Of a stretch of DNA of 64,000 bases, positions 21,433-31,892 are shown piece by piece (position 1 is the stretch's first letter; every line of letters starts with the position of its first letter). A program made the translations under genes and the position numbers. Below the pieces are notes generated by a model. That model was not told the DNA's origin, ran no database searches, and saw only the letters and a list, made by a program, of their open reading frames with translations. The stretch is from Colocasia esculenta (Eukaryota > Streptophyta > Magnoliopsida > Alismatales > Araceae), in assembly GCA_014218235.1 (NCBI GenBank), contig CM024761.1, forward strand, positions 92,009,968 through 92,073,967, in the 5' to 3' direction.

Positions 21433-23161
21433 ATGAAAGTCCTCCAGCCACCCCTCCTCCAGAACAGTCTCCTCAAGTGCAAGATCAACCGGTCCTTCAA
21501 CAATCACAAATGTGAGGTACTCTAAAGCACATCCACTTGAGAATGTCATAGGTAACATAAATGATTCAGTTCAAACTAGGTCTCAAGTTAATCAAATAGT
21601 TGAACAGGATCATTTAGCCTTTGTCTCTCAAGTGGAGCCTAAAAATGTTGAAGAAGCCTTGAAAGAAAACTCATGGATTGATGCTATGCATGAGGAGCTA
21701 GGCCAATTTCAAAGAAATAATGTCTGGAGTTTAGTTCCTAGAACTCCACGAAATTTCTGTAATTAGGACAAGATGGGTCTTTAGGAATAAACTAAATGAA
21801 GAGGGAAAGGTGGTGAGAAACAAGGCTAGACTGGTTGCAAAGGGTTATAATATGGAATTTGGTGTGGATTTTGAAGAATCTTTTCCACCTGTAGCTAGGC
21901 TAGAAGCAGTCAGAATCTTGTTAGCTTATGCATGTTCAAACAAGTTCAAACTATATCAAATGGATGTTAAAACTGCTTTCTTAAATGGCTACATTAAAGA
22001 GAAGTTTATGTCTCTCAACCACCTGGCTTTGAACTTCATGACAAACCAAACCATGTATATAAATTGCACAAGGCTCTCTATGGTTTGAAACAGGCACCCC
22101 GAGCTTGGTACGACAGGCTAAGCCAATTTCTGGTAAGCAAAAACTACTCACGAGGTAAAGTAGACCAAACTCTCTTTACAAAGAAAGTTCGCACACACAT
22201 CATTGTTGTTAAAGTGTATGTGGACGACATAATCTTTGGTTCTACTAACCCTTCACTGTGTGAAGAATTCTCACATCACATGCACAGTGAATTTGAGATG
22301 AGTTTGATGGGGGAGCTTCAATTTTTTCTTGGTCTGCAGGTCAAGCAAATGGAAGATGGCTTCTTCATAAACCAAGAAAAATATGTCAAAGAGCTTCTCA
22401 AGAGATTTCAGTTTGAAACTGCAAAACCTGCCTCGACACCGATGAGCACAAGCATTAAGCTAGAAAGTGATGAGAAAGGTAAACCGGTAGATGCTAAACA
22501 CTTCCGAGGTATGATCGGCTCACTTCTCTATCTTACTGCAAGTAGACCTGACATACAATTCAGTGTTTGCCTCTGTGCTAGATATCAATCTAGTCCAAAG
22601 GAAAGCCACCTAATTGCAGTTAAGAGAATATTCAGGTATCTCTCAGGTACACATGACATGGGTCTTTGGTATCCAGCAGGTAGTAGCTTTAACTTAATCT
22701 CATATTCTGATGCTGACTATGCTGGATGTAAAATTGACAGGAAGAGCACTAGTGGCTATTGCCAGATGCTTGGTGGTTGCATGGTTTCGTGGGCATCCAA
22801 GAAGCAACATTCGGTTGCACTCTCCACTGCAGAGGCAGAATATGTTGCTGCAGGGAGTTGTGCAACACAAGTGTTGTGGATAAAAAGTCAGTTGTGTGAC
22901 TACGACATTGACCTTGGATGCACACCAATCCTATGTGACAACACTAGTGCAATCAATCTATCAAAAAATCCCATTCAACACTCTAGGACAAAACACATAG
23001 AAATCCGTCATCACTTCTTGAGAGATGAGGTAGCCAATAGAAATTTGGAAATTAGCTTCATACCAACAGAACAACAACTAGCTGATATCTTTACAAAACC
23101 ATTGGCTGAGGATAGGTTCACATCCCTTAGAAGAGAATTAGGCTTATGTAAAATTCAGTGA
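21433..23161 (+). pseudogene. pol: Reverse transcriptase and RNase H of copia-1
   Basis: Frames 21512..21766, 21810..22088 and 22064..23161 together cover the copia RT: MDVKTAFLNGYIKEK, then KALYGLKQAPRAWYDRL and the catalytic YVDDIIFGS (22217..). RNase H has SDADYAGCKIDRKSTSG and SKKQHSVALSTAEAEYVAA, and the protein ends ADIFTKPL..LRRELGLCKIQ. Frameshifts near 21510, 21760 and 22000 break it. The stop at 23159..23161 is the natural end, matching copia-2. Confidence 0.92.
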
Positions 23162-23201
23162 CACAAATCCCAAGTCCTTGATGAATGTTCCTTGTAAGCA
23201 A

Positions 23202-23307
23202 CAACTATGGGGTATATCAAATGGTGATTTGTGGAAAAACAAGTTCGGCTTGTTTGGAAACTTTCATTATGCGTGAGAAAATATTCTCCGCCAAGTACCC
23301 GCAGTTG
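23202..23307 (+). ncRNA. Predicted three-way-junction RNA element after pol, copia-1
   Basis: It begins 41 bases after the pol stop. Outer stem: CAACT (23202) with AGTTG (23303), and GGGTA (23210) with TACCC (23296). Stem 2: GGTGA (23223) with TCATT (23264), topped by AAACAAG-TTCGG-CTTGTTT (23237..23255). Stem 3: GCG-T-GAGAA (23271) with TTCTCCGC (23284..23291). Copia-2 keeps all three stems with different bases (51773..51876, 52004..52103). Folding was done by hand. Its role is unknown. Confidence 0.7.
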
Positions 23308-23654
23308 GAGCCCATTAAGGGACATCCATGTTGGATAAAGGGGTAAGTTTCATTTCATTAGCCAAATTACTCTGAAAAACAAACAAACAAAAAAATCATA
23401 AATCGAAAAATACCAAAAACAGTTTCAATTCCATGAATGGTCTGCTGAATACATGTGTGCATATCTTGCTTGAATTGAATTGCATTGCTTAAATTTTGTG
23501 TCTTTTCATGAGCACACATCATGGGGGAGCTAGTTTAGATTAGAGGGGAGTTGTTGTGAAGGACATTACTTACGATTGATGTTCATATTCTCCTTCACAA
23601 ATAATTATCATTTCACATTCCAATCTACCTCTAAACTGGCCTTCAACAAGGATC

Positions 23655-23923
23655 TGTCGACAGCCCTTTCTTCCCTTGTCGACAGATAGGCTTCCACAGA
23701 ACACAGGTTCTGAACTCTGTGTGCATCTGTCGATAGTCGACCATGCATCTGTCGACAGATTGCACAGGTTTTGTCCTCCCCACACAGCCTACAAGCTGTC
23801 TGTGTGTAGCTGTCGACAGACACAACTTGGCTTGTCGACAGATAACACAGTAATCACAACCAGCAGAACATTCATTCATCTGTCTGTGTGTGACTGTCGA
23901 CAAGCTCTTCTTAGCTGTCGACA
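23655..23923 (+). repeat. Internal array of paired TGTCGACA palindromes, copia-1
   Basis: Core starts are 23655, 23677, 23728 (TGTCGATA), 23750, 23811, 23833, 23895 and 23916; gaps 22, 51, 22, 61, 22, 62, 21. This is the LTR geometry, with one gap shorter by about one helical turn. Flanking bases differ from the LTR array, so it is not simply a recent copy of it. Confidence 0.9.
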
Positions 23924-24982
23924 GACACACTTCTACTTGGAATTTCAAGCCTATTCAATCAAAAACTCCTTGAGCTGGTTTCTCTAAAAATGTCTAAGGT
24001 GTCTATATTGTGTTAATTCATATATGACCACATCATGTGCATGAGATATTAAAGCAATTTTCAACAATCTTGTGATTTTTACATACTACTCATGTTGAGT
24101 CTAGGTTCTATCATTCTGGAAACATTTCACTATTTTCAAAAACTTAACACCTAACTCTTCTACATAATTTACAAGTAGGCAAACATGGTTCCCTTTTTTT
24201 TTTGAAAGGTATTATGATCACTGAGTTTAATGTCTACAATTGATGGATAATCAATCACTACATTGATCTTCGGTTATTAAAACAATACTTGGAGAAAAGC
24301 TACCTATTTCTAAACAATTTCATTCCATTAGCTTAAAATGAATTAAATTTGGAAAAATGCAGAGCAATGATGAGTTTTTGCTAAGTAACCGGGGAGTGGG
24401 CATCACAAATGTTTGCCCTCGCGTCAAAAGGTTAATTCATCAACTCTGTACAACGGTATGATGGACACTTTCACTGAGTAACTGGGGGTACGGGCACGTA
24501 TAATGTCTACCCTCATGTTCACAAGTGAGAAGTCTTCTTAACTACCACTTTTTCCCATTGCATAAAAGAATGGCAAATATAAAAAAATAATGGAATAGTG
24601 TGAAGCCTCCACTGAGTGATAATTCCCATGGGTCATTGATGTTTTTGAATGTCTTGGCATTTAGATATTTCTCTCCTTGATCATTTGAACCTCAACTATG
24701 AGGATTGTGTTGTCCTACACTCTAATTAACAAAGAGAAGAGTAAAAGTGTTTCTTTTTTATATCAGTGAGTGTTTTCTTCATGCTTCAACTTCAGACTAA
24801 TTAAGTATTATGTTTGAACCATAAAGGATATTGAAGTGGCCTTCTTATCTCCATGTAAATGATTGGTTTCTATTATGTATTCACCTTCTATACACCTTAA
24901 GTCATCAGTCAAAAATCATTGCTCAAGAGTTTTTTTTTAAATTCCACATCAAACATCAACAAGCATACATTCTGCAGGGATC

Positions 24983-25012
24983 TGTCGACAGATCCAAGTT
25001 CATCTGTCGACA
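24983..25012 (+). repeat. Isolated TGTCGACA pair upstream of the extra ORF, copia-1
   Basis: TGTCGACA at 24983 and 25005, 22 bp apart, ~90 bp upstream of a TATA-like TTTAAATAGGC. This suggests an internal promoter for the following ORF. Confidence 0.75.
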
Positions 25013-25288
25013 GACGGCGACTGCCTTGTTTGGAAGTCCAACGGGCACACCGTTTGGGGCTGATTTGGTGGGCCATTGCCTTTTAAACTTCCCCCCACTT
25101 CTTTAAATAGGCATCTCCGGCCCTTCCACCTCCAACACCACCCCAATCATACCCTCTTTCTCCCACATACATCCCTTTTTCCTTTCTGGACGGGAAACCC
25201 TACCTCCATCCCCCTTGCTTGATATCCTTACTCTTCCCTCTGTCTCCTGCCCTTCTTCCCCTTCGTACGTCCTTGCCTCATTTTTTCC

Positions 25289-26462
25289 ATGGCCCCCAAG
25301 GCGAAGAAGTTGGTCTCACGTCGTCGTCCCGCCTCCTCCTCGCCCGGCGAAGGATCCAGGGCTTACGATGAACGCCGGACCAAACACCGGGATGATCGTC
25401 TTCCAGAGTTGGTCGTACCTCCCCGTCTCCACCTCAAACGGGTTCACGGTACATTCACAAAGTTTGTTCCTCCACGTTATGTGGATTTCCATTCATTGGC
25501 CGATCTCTTCCCAACCTCCAACCCCTATTCGATACCCAGGGTTGGACAGTCTTTCTCTACGCTCATACGACATACTCTCCCACTGCCGTAACTGAGTTCT
25601 TCAACAACCTAGCTTCCTCCGATCAGGCGTTCTACACCTCTGTGAAGGGCACTCCCTTTAAACTCACTGCTAACCTTTTTAGCACTGCCCTCCAGATTCC
25701 GAACACCGGGTGGATATTCTTGATCATCACCCCGACGCCTCTGTCTACTATCCCCTTCTTACTCTTCAACCCTATGATAACACCAAGAAGATTGCTAAGC
25801 TCAATGCCAACACTTTCCCTCCCCTCAACCGCATGATCCACCAAATCTTCACCACTTGCATTGCGCCGAAGCATGGCAGTCGTGAACTCGTCACCAATGT
25901 TCACAAATCATTGTTCACCTTCTTCCTTGATTGTGAACCCATCAATCTTCCTCTCCTGATGCTTCGCTTGATCATCCAGTGCTTCTACCAACCCAGGAGA
26001 TCCATGCCCTTCGCTTGCCCAATTACTTCTCTTTTGAAGTTTATTGGCATTCCCATTCCAGACAGTGAGTGTGTCTCACTCAACTCCCGCAACAGTTTTG
26101 ATATCACTGCCGCAACACGCATGGGATACAAGCTAGTGGATGGGGTCGTGACCCGGGAACTCAAGGGCAAGGCACCAGCTGCTGCCGAAGATGATGAAGA
26201 CTCCATCGGGGATGACGATCAGGCTGCTGATGAAGAAGATGATGAAGACTCCCAGTCAGAGCCACTAGATGCTCCGGGAGATGCTGGTGTTGATGTAGCT
26301 GCTCAGCCCTCCATTCGGGATTTGATAGCACAGCTACAAGTGCAGATGACACATGGCTTCGAGAGGCTGAATGAAAGAATGGATACCTTGGACACACGCC
26401 TTGACAGACTTGCCACTGAGCGTCATGCCACCCATCAAGCTCCTGAAGATGATGCTGCATAG
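25289..26462 (+). pseudogene. Extra ('envelope-like') ORF of copia-1, two frameshifts
   Basis: The ATG at 25289 starts MAPKAKKLVSRRRPASSS, a basic Ser/Arg-rich N-terminus. Frameshifts near 25530 and 25710 split it into three frames. The middle part (VTEFFNNLASSDQAFYTSVKG, plus LNANTFPPLNRMIHQIF later) resembles copia-2's ORF and the 'putative plant transposon protein' family I recall as PF20167. The C-terminus is acidic and then helical (LQVQMTHGFERLNERMDTLD), likely a coiled coil. I see no signal peptide or clear membrane segment, so 'envelope' is only a traditional label for SIRE ORF2. Confidence 0.7.
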
Positions 26463-26736
26463 ATAGATTTGATGTTTAGGAGTGGGTCATGTCATGTATT
26501 TTCATTTCAGTCTGAGTCATGTTGTTCCTTTCTTATGTTATTTCATGTATTTTCTCCTTCACTTCATGTTATTTCAGTCACACTTTTGTCATGTGAATGC
26601 TTCACTTTCCTATGAATGAAATCACATGTTCTGTGCAAATCTCAAAGTATGATTGTTGTCTTTACTTTTGATGTTGTCAAAAGGGGAAGAAGAAACCTCA
26701 ATTGCATGAGCATTAATTGAATAATTTTGTCATCAT
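26463..26736 (+). other. 3' untranslated stretch of copia-1
   Basis: T-rich sequence between the extra ORF and the purine tract. Repeated TTATTTCATGT-like words (26520..26620) are present but nothing else. Confidence 0.6.
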
Positions 26737-26751
26737 CAAAAAGGGGGAGAA
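26737..26751 (+). other. Polypurine tract of copia-1
   Basis: AAAAAGGGGGAGAA lies immediately before the 3' LTR. It primes plus-strand synthesis. Copia-2 has AAAAAGGGGGAGAT. Confidence 0.9.
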
Positions 26752-28083
26752 TGTTGGGTTCATATTTTGGAAACTAAGTGAATTCACATTCTAAATGATA
26801 AATGATAATCAAACAATGTTTTTAATGATGAATGAGTTGAATTGAGGTTTCATACATGTCAATTAACATGATACAATATTTGGTTATCTATGTCTTCATT
26901 ATACCTAACTATACATGTTTTATCATGTAGGTACAAGTGCATATAACCAAGCCTTCACAAATCATGAGAAAATGATCACATGTACATTATATACATGTAC
27001 CTGTCGACAGACCCAAAGGCATATGTCGACAGATGCCACAGTTGTGATCAGACAGAAAAGTGCTAAGTTCAGAAAAAGAGCACCTGTCGACAGATGCTCA
27101 GAAACCTGTCGACAGATGTCACAGACAGAAATGCCAGAGTTCTGTGTTTTTGCAAAACTGACCTTGTCTGTCGACAGATGGATGTCGCCTGTCGACAGAT
27201 GCCACAGGCCAGAACAACCTGAAATCTGTCTATTGCAAATCTATTGCAATCTGTCGACAGACACTCAACACCTGTCGACAGACACAGAGAATCTTCAAAT
27301 ACGGAAACCTTCCTTCATATTCGAGATTGTGTTTTCAAGTCCCATGACTCTCCATATGAAAACACAACTATATAAGCATCCTTTTGAAGAGAATCTCGTA
27401 CAGAAGCAGCCACAACCAAAAACCCTAAAGCCAAGTCCAAGAGAAAAGAGTTGTTGCTGCTCTGCTTCAAGTCTGCAGTGCAGAGACCGAAAGATCTGTT
27501 GATCCTGCAGTACTGAAGATAGATCGTCGTGGATTCAACCTTCTCCATCAATCCAAAGTAGTCAAGTCGAAGTTTGAACTCCATCCAGACGTTCTCAGAA
27601 GAGTTCCACATCAGGATTTACTCCTATACTCTGAACTCTTCCTGTTTCACAATTCTTATTAATCGTGTGTGTGTTTGTGTGATTCAAGCGTCTCTTGTGC
27701 TTGAGATCACGTGTGTGTTGTTCTGATCGTGGGTGCACATCAGAAAACATGTGTGTGTGTGAGTTGTAGTCACTGAACTCGCTCATAAGCAGTTTATTCT
27801 GTGTGTGTGTGTGTGCCGTGGACGTAGGATACACTGTTGTGTACTCCGAACCACGTAAATCTGCGTGTCTCATGGTTTGATCGTTTCTACGATAGATGTT
27901 TGATAGGCACGTTGCATACTCACACGCTAGATAGGTTTCTACTTCATCTACACATAGTTTAGATCTTGATACTGTCTTGTTAATCTGTGCTTTGAGAAAA
28001 AGAACGTGACAATAGTTTTTAAGAGACAGTAATCTATTCAACCCCCCTTCTAGATTACTATATTGGAATTCCGCAACCCTTCA
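26752..28083 (+). repeat. 3' LTR of copia-1
   Basis: 1,332 bp, matching the 5' LTR with ~20 scattered differences. The palindrome array is kept at 27002, 27024, 27085, 27107, 27169, 27190, 27252 and 27273. All eight cores are unchanged although spacer bases differ. Confidence 0.92.
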
Positions 28084-29067
28084 CCTTCCATGACACACCA
28101 ATGCTTGAAATTCCCCTTCCAAGGGCAGATAGTCAAGGTGAAGAGCGTAGCAACGACCCACACAGTGGAAGCAGTTGAGAGGGTATTACCTTCAGTGTGG
28201 CCATCAAATAAGCCCGTCATTTCAGTGCTCGATGTCAATTACCCCTGGGCTTATACATTCTCTTCTAACCGTCCAATCGGGTTCCCATCTGTGGTAGTTG
28301 TCAGAAAGGATGTGACCACGAATGCAAAAGGTTGGGATATCATGTTCTGGCTCGGTTATCAATCAGGGAAAGGTTTGGGTGCTCATCTCCAAGGGAGAAC
28401 CAAAATAGTGGCTAACACAAAGAAGTTCACAAAACATGGTCTAGGATACTCAGAATGGGCTCCGTTCTCATCTTCTGCGCAGTCAGACTATTGCCCACTC
28501 TCCTGGACATTGTATGAACATTTTGTCAGAGGGCCTGTGCAGCCTGGGTACAATACTACAGTAGAAGAAGCACCAAAGTCAGCATACCAAGCCCTGGAAG
28601 CACAACGACCCAACAAGAAGAAGAGAGCCGGGACAGATACAGAAGCACCTGATCTTGAAGATTTGGTTTCATCACTCAGCCTGTTATTTGAGGAACCAGA
28701 AGCCGAGACAGAAGAGCCAGAATCAGAGGATGTCAGCCACTTGTTCAGTGAGGATGACGAGCCACAGTCTCAGGCAGCAGCATTATCAGCGTCAGCAGCC
28801 ACCACCAAGCGACAGTTGCTTGGATTTGGTGAGGAAGTTGAGATAGTCAGTTCAGCCGTTCAAACAAAGGAGCTCTGGCCAGGGTTTTCCCGCCCCCCAG
28901 TTATTTTATTTCATCCATCATTGTTTATAATTTCGATTTCATTCCCTTGTCTCCGCCTTTCATTCTCCAATTCTCTCCCTATGTTGTTGAAGCATTGGTC
29001 CGCCCTTCACCTCTCTTCACCATTTTTCTTAATGGCTCGGTTCTGTCCTTTTCCCGAAGCCTCTTGA
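28084..29067 (+). pseudogene. pol: Protease end and G-patch-like domain of element B, part 2
   Basis: It continues the protease frame after copia-1 (S-MTHQCLKFPFQG). About 75 residues later comes GWDIMFWLGYQSGKGLGAHL then KFTKHGLGY, a glycine pattern typical of G-patch domains, which bind nucleic acid or helicases. A G-patch after the protease is known in some betaretroviruses and is seen in plant gypsy proteins; the assignment here is by eye. Acidic Glu/Ser-rich sequence follows. The last ~50 residues (from ~28900) look like translated untranslated sequence; the real end may be earlier or at a splice site. Confidence 0.75.
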
Positions 29068-29500
29068 TGTAATGTAGTTATTTTCATTAGCAAAAAACCA
29101 AAAAAATAAAAAATCCAAAATCCAAAATCCAAAAAAATGTGTGTTCCCCGTTTGTCTTTTCCCCTTTTCTTCGGACGGTGATCCCCGTCTTCTCCTTTCC
29201 CTTTTCTTCAGACGGCGATCCCTGTCTTCCCCTCTCTCCTTTCATCGGACGGCGATCCCTGTCCCCCTTTTCTTTTCTGACTCCTCCTTCCTGCTTTCTG
29301 CCTTCTGCCCTCTGGCTCTCACTCTCGACGGCGATCCCCGTCATCCTCGCGCTTTCCCTCTGCTCCGACGGCGATCCCCGTCACCCCTGCACTCCTTCTC
29401 TCTCGCTGACGGCGATCCCCGTCACTCCCCTGCTTCTTGGGCGGCGATCCCCGCCCTTCTTCTCCTTCTGTTCAAGCTGTGCCTTCGCCTGATTGACCGA
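29068..29500 (+). other. Spacer between protease and RT of B, with a hairpin array
   Basis: It begins with an A-rich run (29090..29140, AAAATCC words), then C/T-rich sequence with seven copies of a 16-bp inverted repeat (29174..29455). In Ogre elements an intron separates protease from RT, so this may be the intron or its remnant. I could not choose splice sites. Confidence 0.6.
29174..29455 (+). repeat. Array of GACGG-CGATCC-CCGTC inverted repeats in B
   Basis: Units of 16 bp start at 29174, 29211, 29248, 29327, 29367, 29408 and 29440. Gaps are 37, 37, 79, 40, 41 and 32. The last unit is GGCGGCGATCCCCGCC: both arms changed together (A to G and T to C), so pairing is kept. Frames shift between units. 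Confidence 0.8.
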
Positions 29501-30586
29501 CATGGTCGTTTTGGGCGATCTGAGTGAGGGGCCTTCTGTTCCCCTGCATCCCAACTCTACTGCCGGCACCCTGAGCTCGGGTGGCCTGCCTCCTCCTCCA
29601 GTCCCATCGGAGGACCTTCGCGGCCCTGCTGCACCCTTTCCTTTCCATTTCAATAAACCTCTGGACACTCCTCCAGAGTCTTATGTAAATATTAAGTCTA
29701 GTTTAGATTCAGGGGTAGAATCTAGCAAGTCCCCGTCCCCATCTAGGAAGAAGAAGGGTAGTGGCACACCCCATAGGTACCTGTTAGACCTAGTGCAAAG
29801 GTGTGGCACTCTTCTAGCTGTCGAAGAGTTCGTCTAAGAAGCGGTGGTTCTGAATATAGAGGATCTGCACAAAGAGGAAGGGCTAGACGATGGATTCAGA
29901 GTATATGAGATTTTAGCTGAAGAGGACCCATTGGATGAAAATGATTGCGACATAGAGGATGCTGTCGAGATGTATGCAAGTGGTATGAGGAGATTTGATG
30001 AGCCCACCTCAGCAGTAGATGAACCCACCAAGGAGGTAAACGTGGGAGCATAAGAGGACCCAAGGCTTTTGACCATAGCTTCCGGTCTCCCTCCTGAAGA
30101 AGAAGAAGCGCTCATAGAGATGTTAAGGGAGTTCAAGGATTCCTTTGCCTGGTCGTATGATGACATGCCCGGCATTGGCCCCGAATTGGTTGAACATAGG
30201 TTGATCTTGAAGCCAGGGGCAGTTGCCGTTAAGCAAAAGCCAAGGAGGTTCCTCCCCCACATCGCGCTGAAGATGAAAGAGGAAATTGATAAACTACATA
30301 AAGCCAAGTTCATCCGTGTAGTCCTCTATCCATTATGGGTGGCAAACATAGTCCCAGTGATGAAGAAGGATGGAAGAGTGCGAATTTGCATAGACTTCCG
30401 GGACTTGAATAGGGCATGTCCAAAGGACGATTTCCCGTTACCTCATTTGGATGTTCTGATTGATAACACCGCAGGGTTCGAAACTCTATCATTTATGGAT
30501 GGGTAATCAGGCTATAATCAGATTCATCTAGCCCAGAGGACCAAGAAAAGACTTCCTTCACCACCCCTTGGGGAACTTATTGCTAT
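29501..30586 (+). pseudogene. pol: Reverse transcriptase of element B, N-terminal part
   Basis: Frames 29493..29837, 29844..30053 and 30069..30506 cover the pre-RT linker and fingers/palm start: SFAWSYDDMPGI, then VKQKPRRF, then VPVMKKDGRVRICIDFRDLN and CPKDDFPLPHLDVLID, the gypsy signature. Stops occur at 29835, 30051 and 30504 (TAA where Tyr is expected in MDGYSGYNQI). A one-base loss near 30537 shifts the frame before MPFGVKNAGATYQ. Confidence 0.88.
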
Positions 30587-31495
30587 GTGGTCATGCCGTT
30601 TGGAGTAAAGAATGCCGGCGCCACCTATCAAAGGGCAATGTTAGCTATCTTCCACGATATGATTCATATTGATGTTGACGTTTACGTGGATGATATAGTG
30701 GTGAAGTCTCGGACCAGAAGAGAACATTCCTCCGTGCTTGCCAAAGTGTTTTGTCGCGCACAAGAGTATCAATTGAAGATGAATCCGAAGAAGTGTGTGT
30801 TTGGGGTTTCTTCAGGTAAATTGTTAGGCTTCATAGTTAGCAAATGGGGGATTCAAATAGACCCGCACAAGGCCAAGGCAATAAATGAAATGCCTCCTCC
30901 CAAGAACATATCAGAACTTCGAGGTTTGATTGGTCGGCTTCAATTCATAAGGAGATTCATAACTCAACACTCCCAAAGATGTCGTCCCTTCTATGAGCTG
31001 TTGAAAGGAGGAGTCAATTTTAAATGGAACGCTAAGTGCCACGAGGCCTTCGATGAGCTCAAACGTTATCTCATGAATCCGCCCGTGCTTCAGGCGCCTA
31101 TCCCTGGGAAACCCTTGATCCTGTATCTGTTGACTATTGAGGACTCCCTAGGAGCTGTCCTTGCTCAACATGATGAATCCGGAAAAGAAAGGGCAGTCTA
31201 TTACCTATCTAGGCTCTTCAATCCTTCCGAGCTCAAACTCACCACAATGGAGAAAACATGTGCAGCGCTAGTTTGGGTAGCGCATAAATTGAAGCATTAC
31301 TTCCTAGCTCATAAAGTGAGTTTGATTTCTAGAATGGACCCTATTAGGTATCTCCTGGAGAAGCCAGTCCTCGCCGACAGATTGGCATGCTGGCAAAGTT
31401 TCCTCTCTCAATTCGATATCACCTTCATAGTTCAGAAAGCCATAAAAGGGTATGCCATTGCTGAGCACCTTGCTCACCTTCCTTCCCCACAGTGA
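30587..31495 (+). pseudogene. pol: RT palm/thumb and first RNase H of element B
   Basis: This continues RT with MPFGVKNAGATYQRAM and the catalytic VYVDDIVVKS (~30680). GFIVSKWGIQIDP and LIGRLQFIRRFI then lead into the Ty3-type RNase H (YLLTIEDSLGAVLAQHD, TMEKTCAALVWVAHKL). The frame is open for 302 residues. The usual D at the start of RNase H (YLSVSD-type) is not obvious. In this lineage the first RNase H is often degenerate because a second one is present. Confidence 0.88.
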
Positions 31496-31892
31496 CACGG
31501 TTCAAGAGGAATTCCCCGATGAAAACCTGTCACTCATCTCTCACGATCCCTTCTGGTCGCTCCACTTCGATGGGGCTCTCAATTCTAGGGGACGGGGCGT
31601 AGGTGCTGTCTTGCTCACCCCAGAAGGGATCACCATTCCTCTAGCCTACCAACTCCAGTTCCATGCCACCAACAACATCTCTGAGTATGAAGCTCTCCTT
31701 GCTGGTCTCAAGCTTGCCTATCTCTTAGGCGCGCGTCATCTCAAGATCATAGAAGACTCTCAACTCGTTCTTCGGCAAGTCCTTTCCACTTATTGCATGC
31801 GTGACCCTAAACTCAAGCCCTATCAGGATCTGGTCACACTCCTAGCCAAGCAATTCCGTCAACTTATCTACATCCATACTCCTCGCTCTTAG
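31496..31892 (+). pseudogene. pol: Second (archaeal-type) RNase H of element B
   Basis: LHFDGALNSRGRGVGAVLLT, then NNISEYEALLAGLKLAYLLG and IIEDSQLVLRQV give the D, E, D residues of the additional RNase H. Tat elements acquired it and carry it between RNase H and integrase. A stop at 31890 (TAG, before NILADALA-type sequence) ends the frame. This domain is the strongest lineage marker in the window. Confidence 0.88.

Larger units (their letters stand above)
23308..25288 (+). other. Long untranslated region between pol and the extra ORF, copia-1
   Basis: About 2 kb without a credible ORF. In order it holds GGGGGAG purine runs near 23524 and 23549; eight TGTCGACA-type palindromes (23655..23923); two similar hairpin-forming blocks near 24380..24430 and 24475..24530 (GGGCA..TGCCC in the first); a further palindrome pair (24983, 25005); and a TATA-like TTTAAATAGGC at 25101..25111 upstream of the ORF at 25289. 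Confidence 0.65.
14275..28083 (+). mobile_element. Copia-1: SIRE/Maximus-type Ty1/copia element inserted in element B
   Basis: LTRs are 14275..15604 and 26752..28083 (~20 differences by eye). The primer site is TGGTATCAGAGC, the purine tract AAAAAGGGGGAGAA, the TSD CCTTC. The order is gag, protease, integrase, RT, RNase H (copia order), then a long untranslated stretch and an extra 'envelope-like' ORF as in SIRE. A 2,242-bp tandem duplication covers the gag end, protease and integrase. All coding parts are broken. At 13.8 kb it is long for copia; the duplication explains 2.2 kb. Confidence 0.92.

Noticed and set aside
29139..29527. Plus-strand ORFs of 117-128 residues between protease and RT of B
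   Set aside because: They translate the GACGG..CCGTC repeat in different frames; no homology pattern and no protein-level period.
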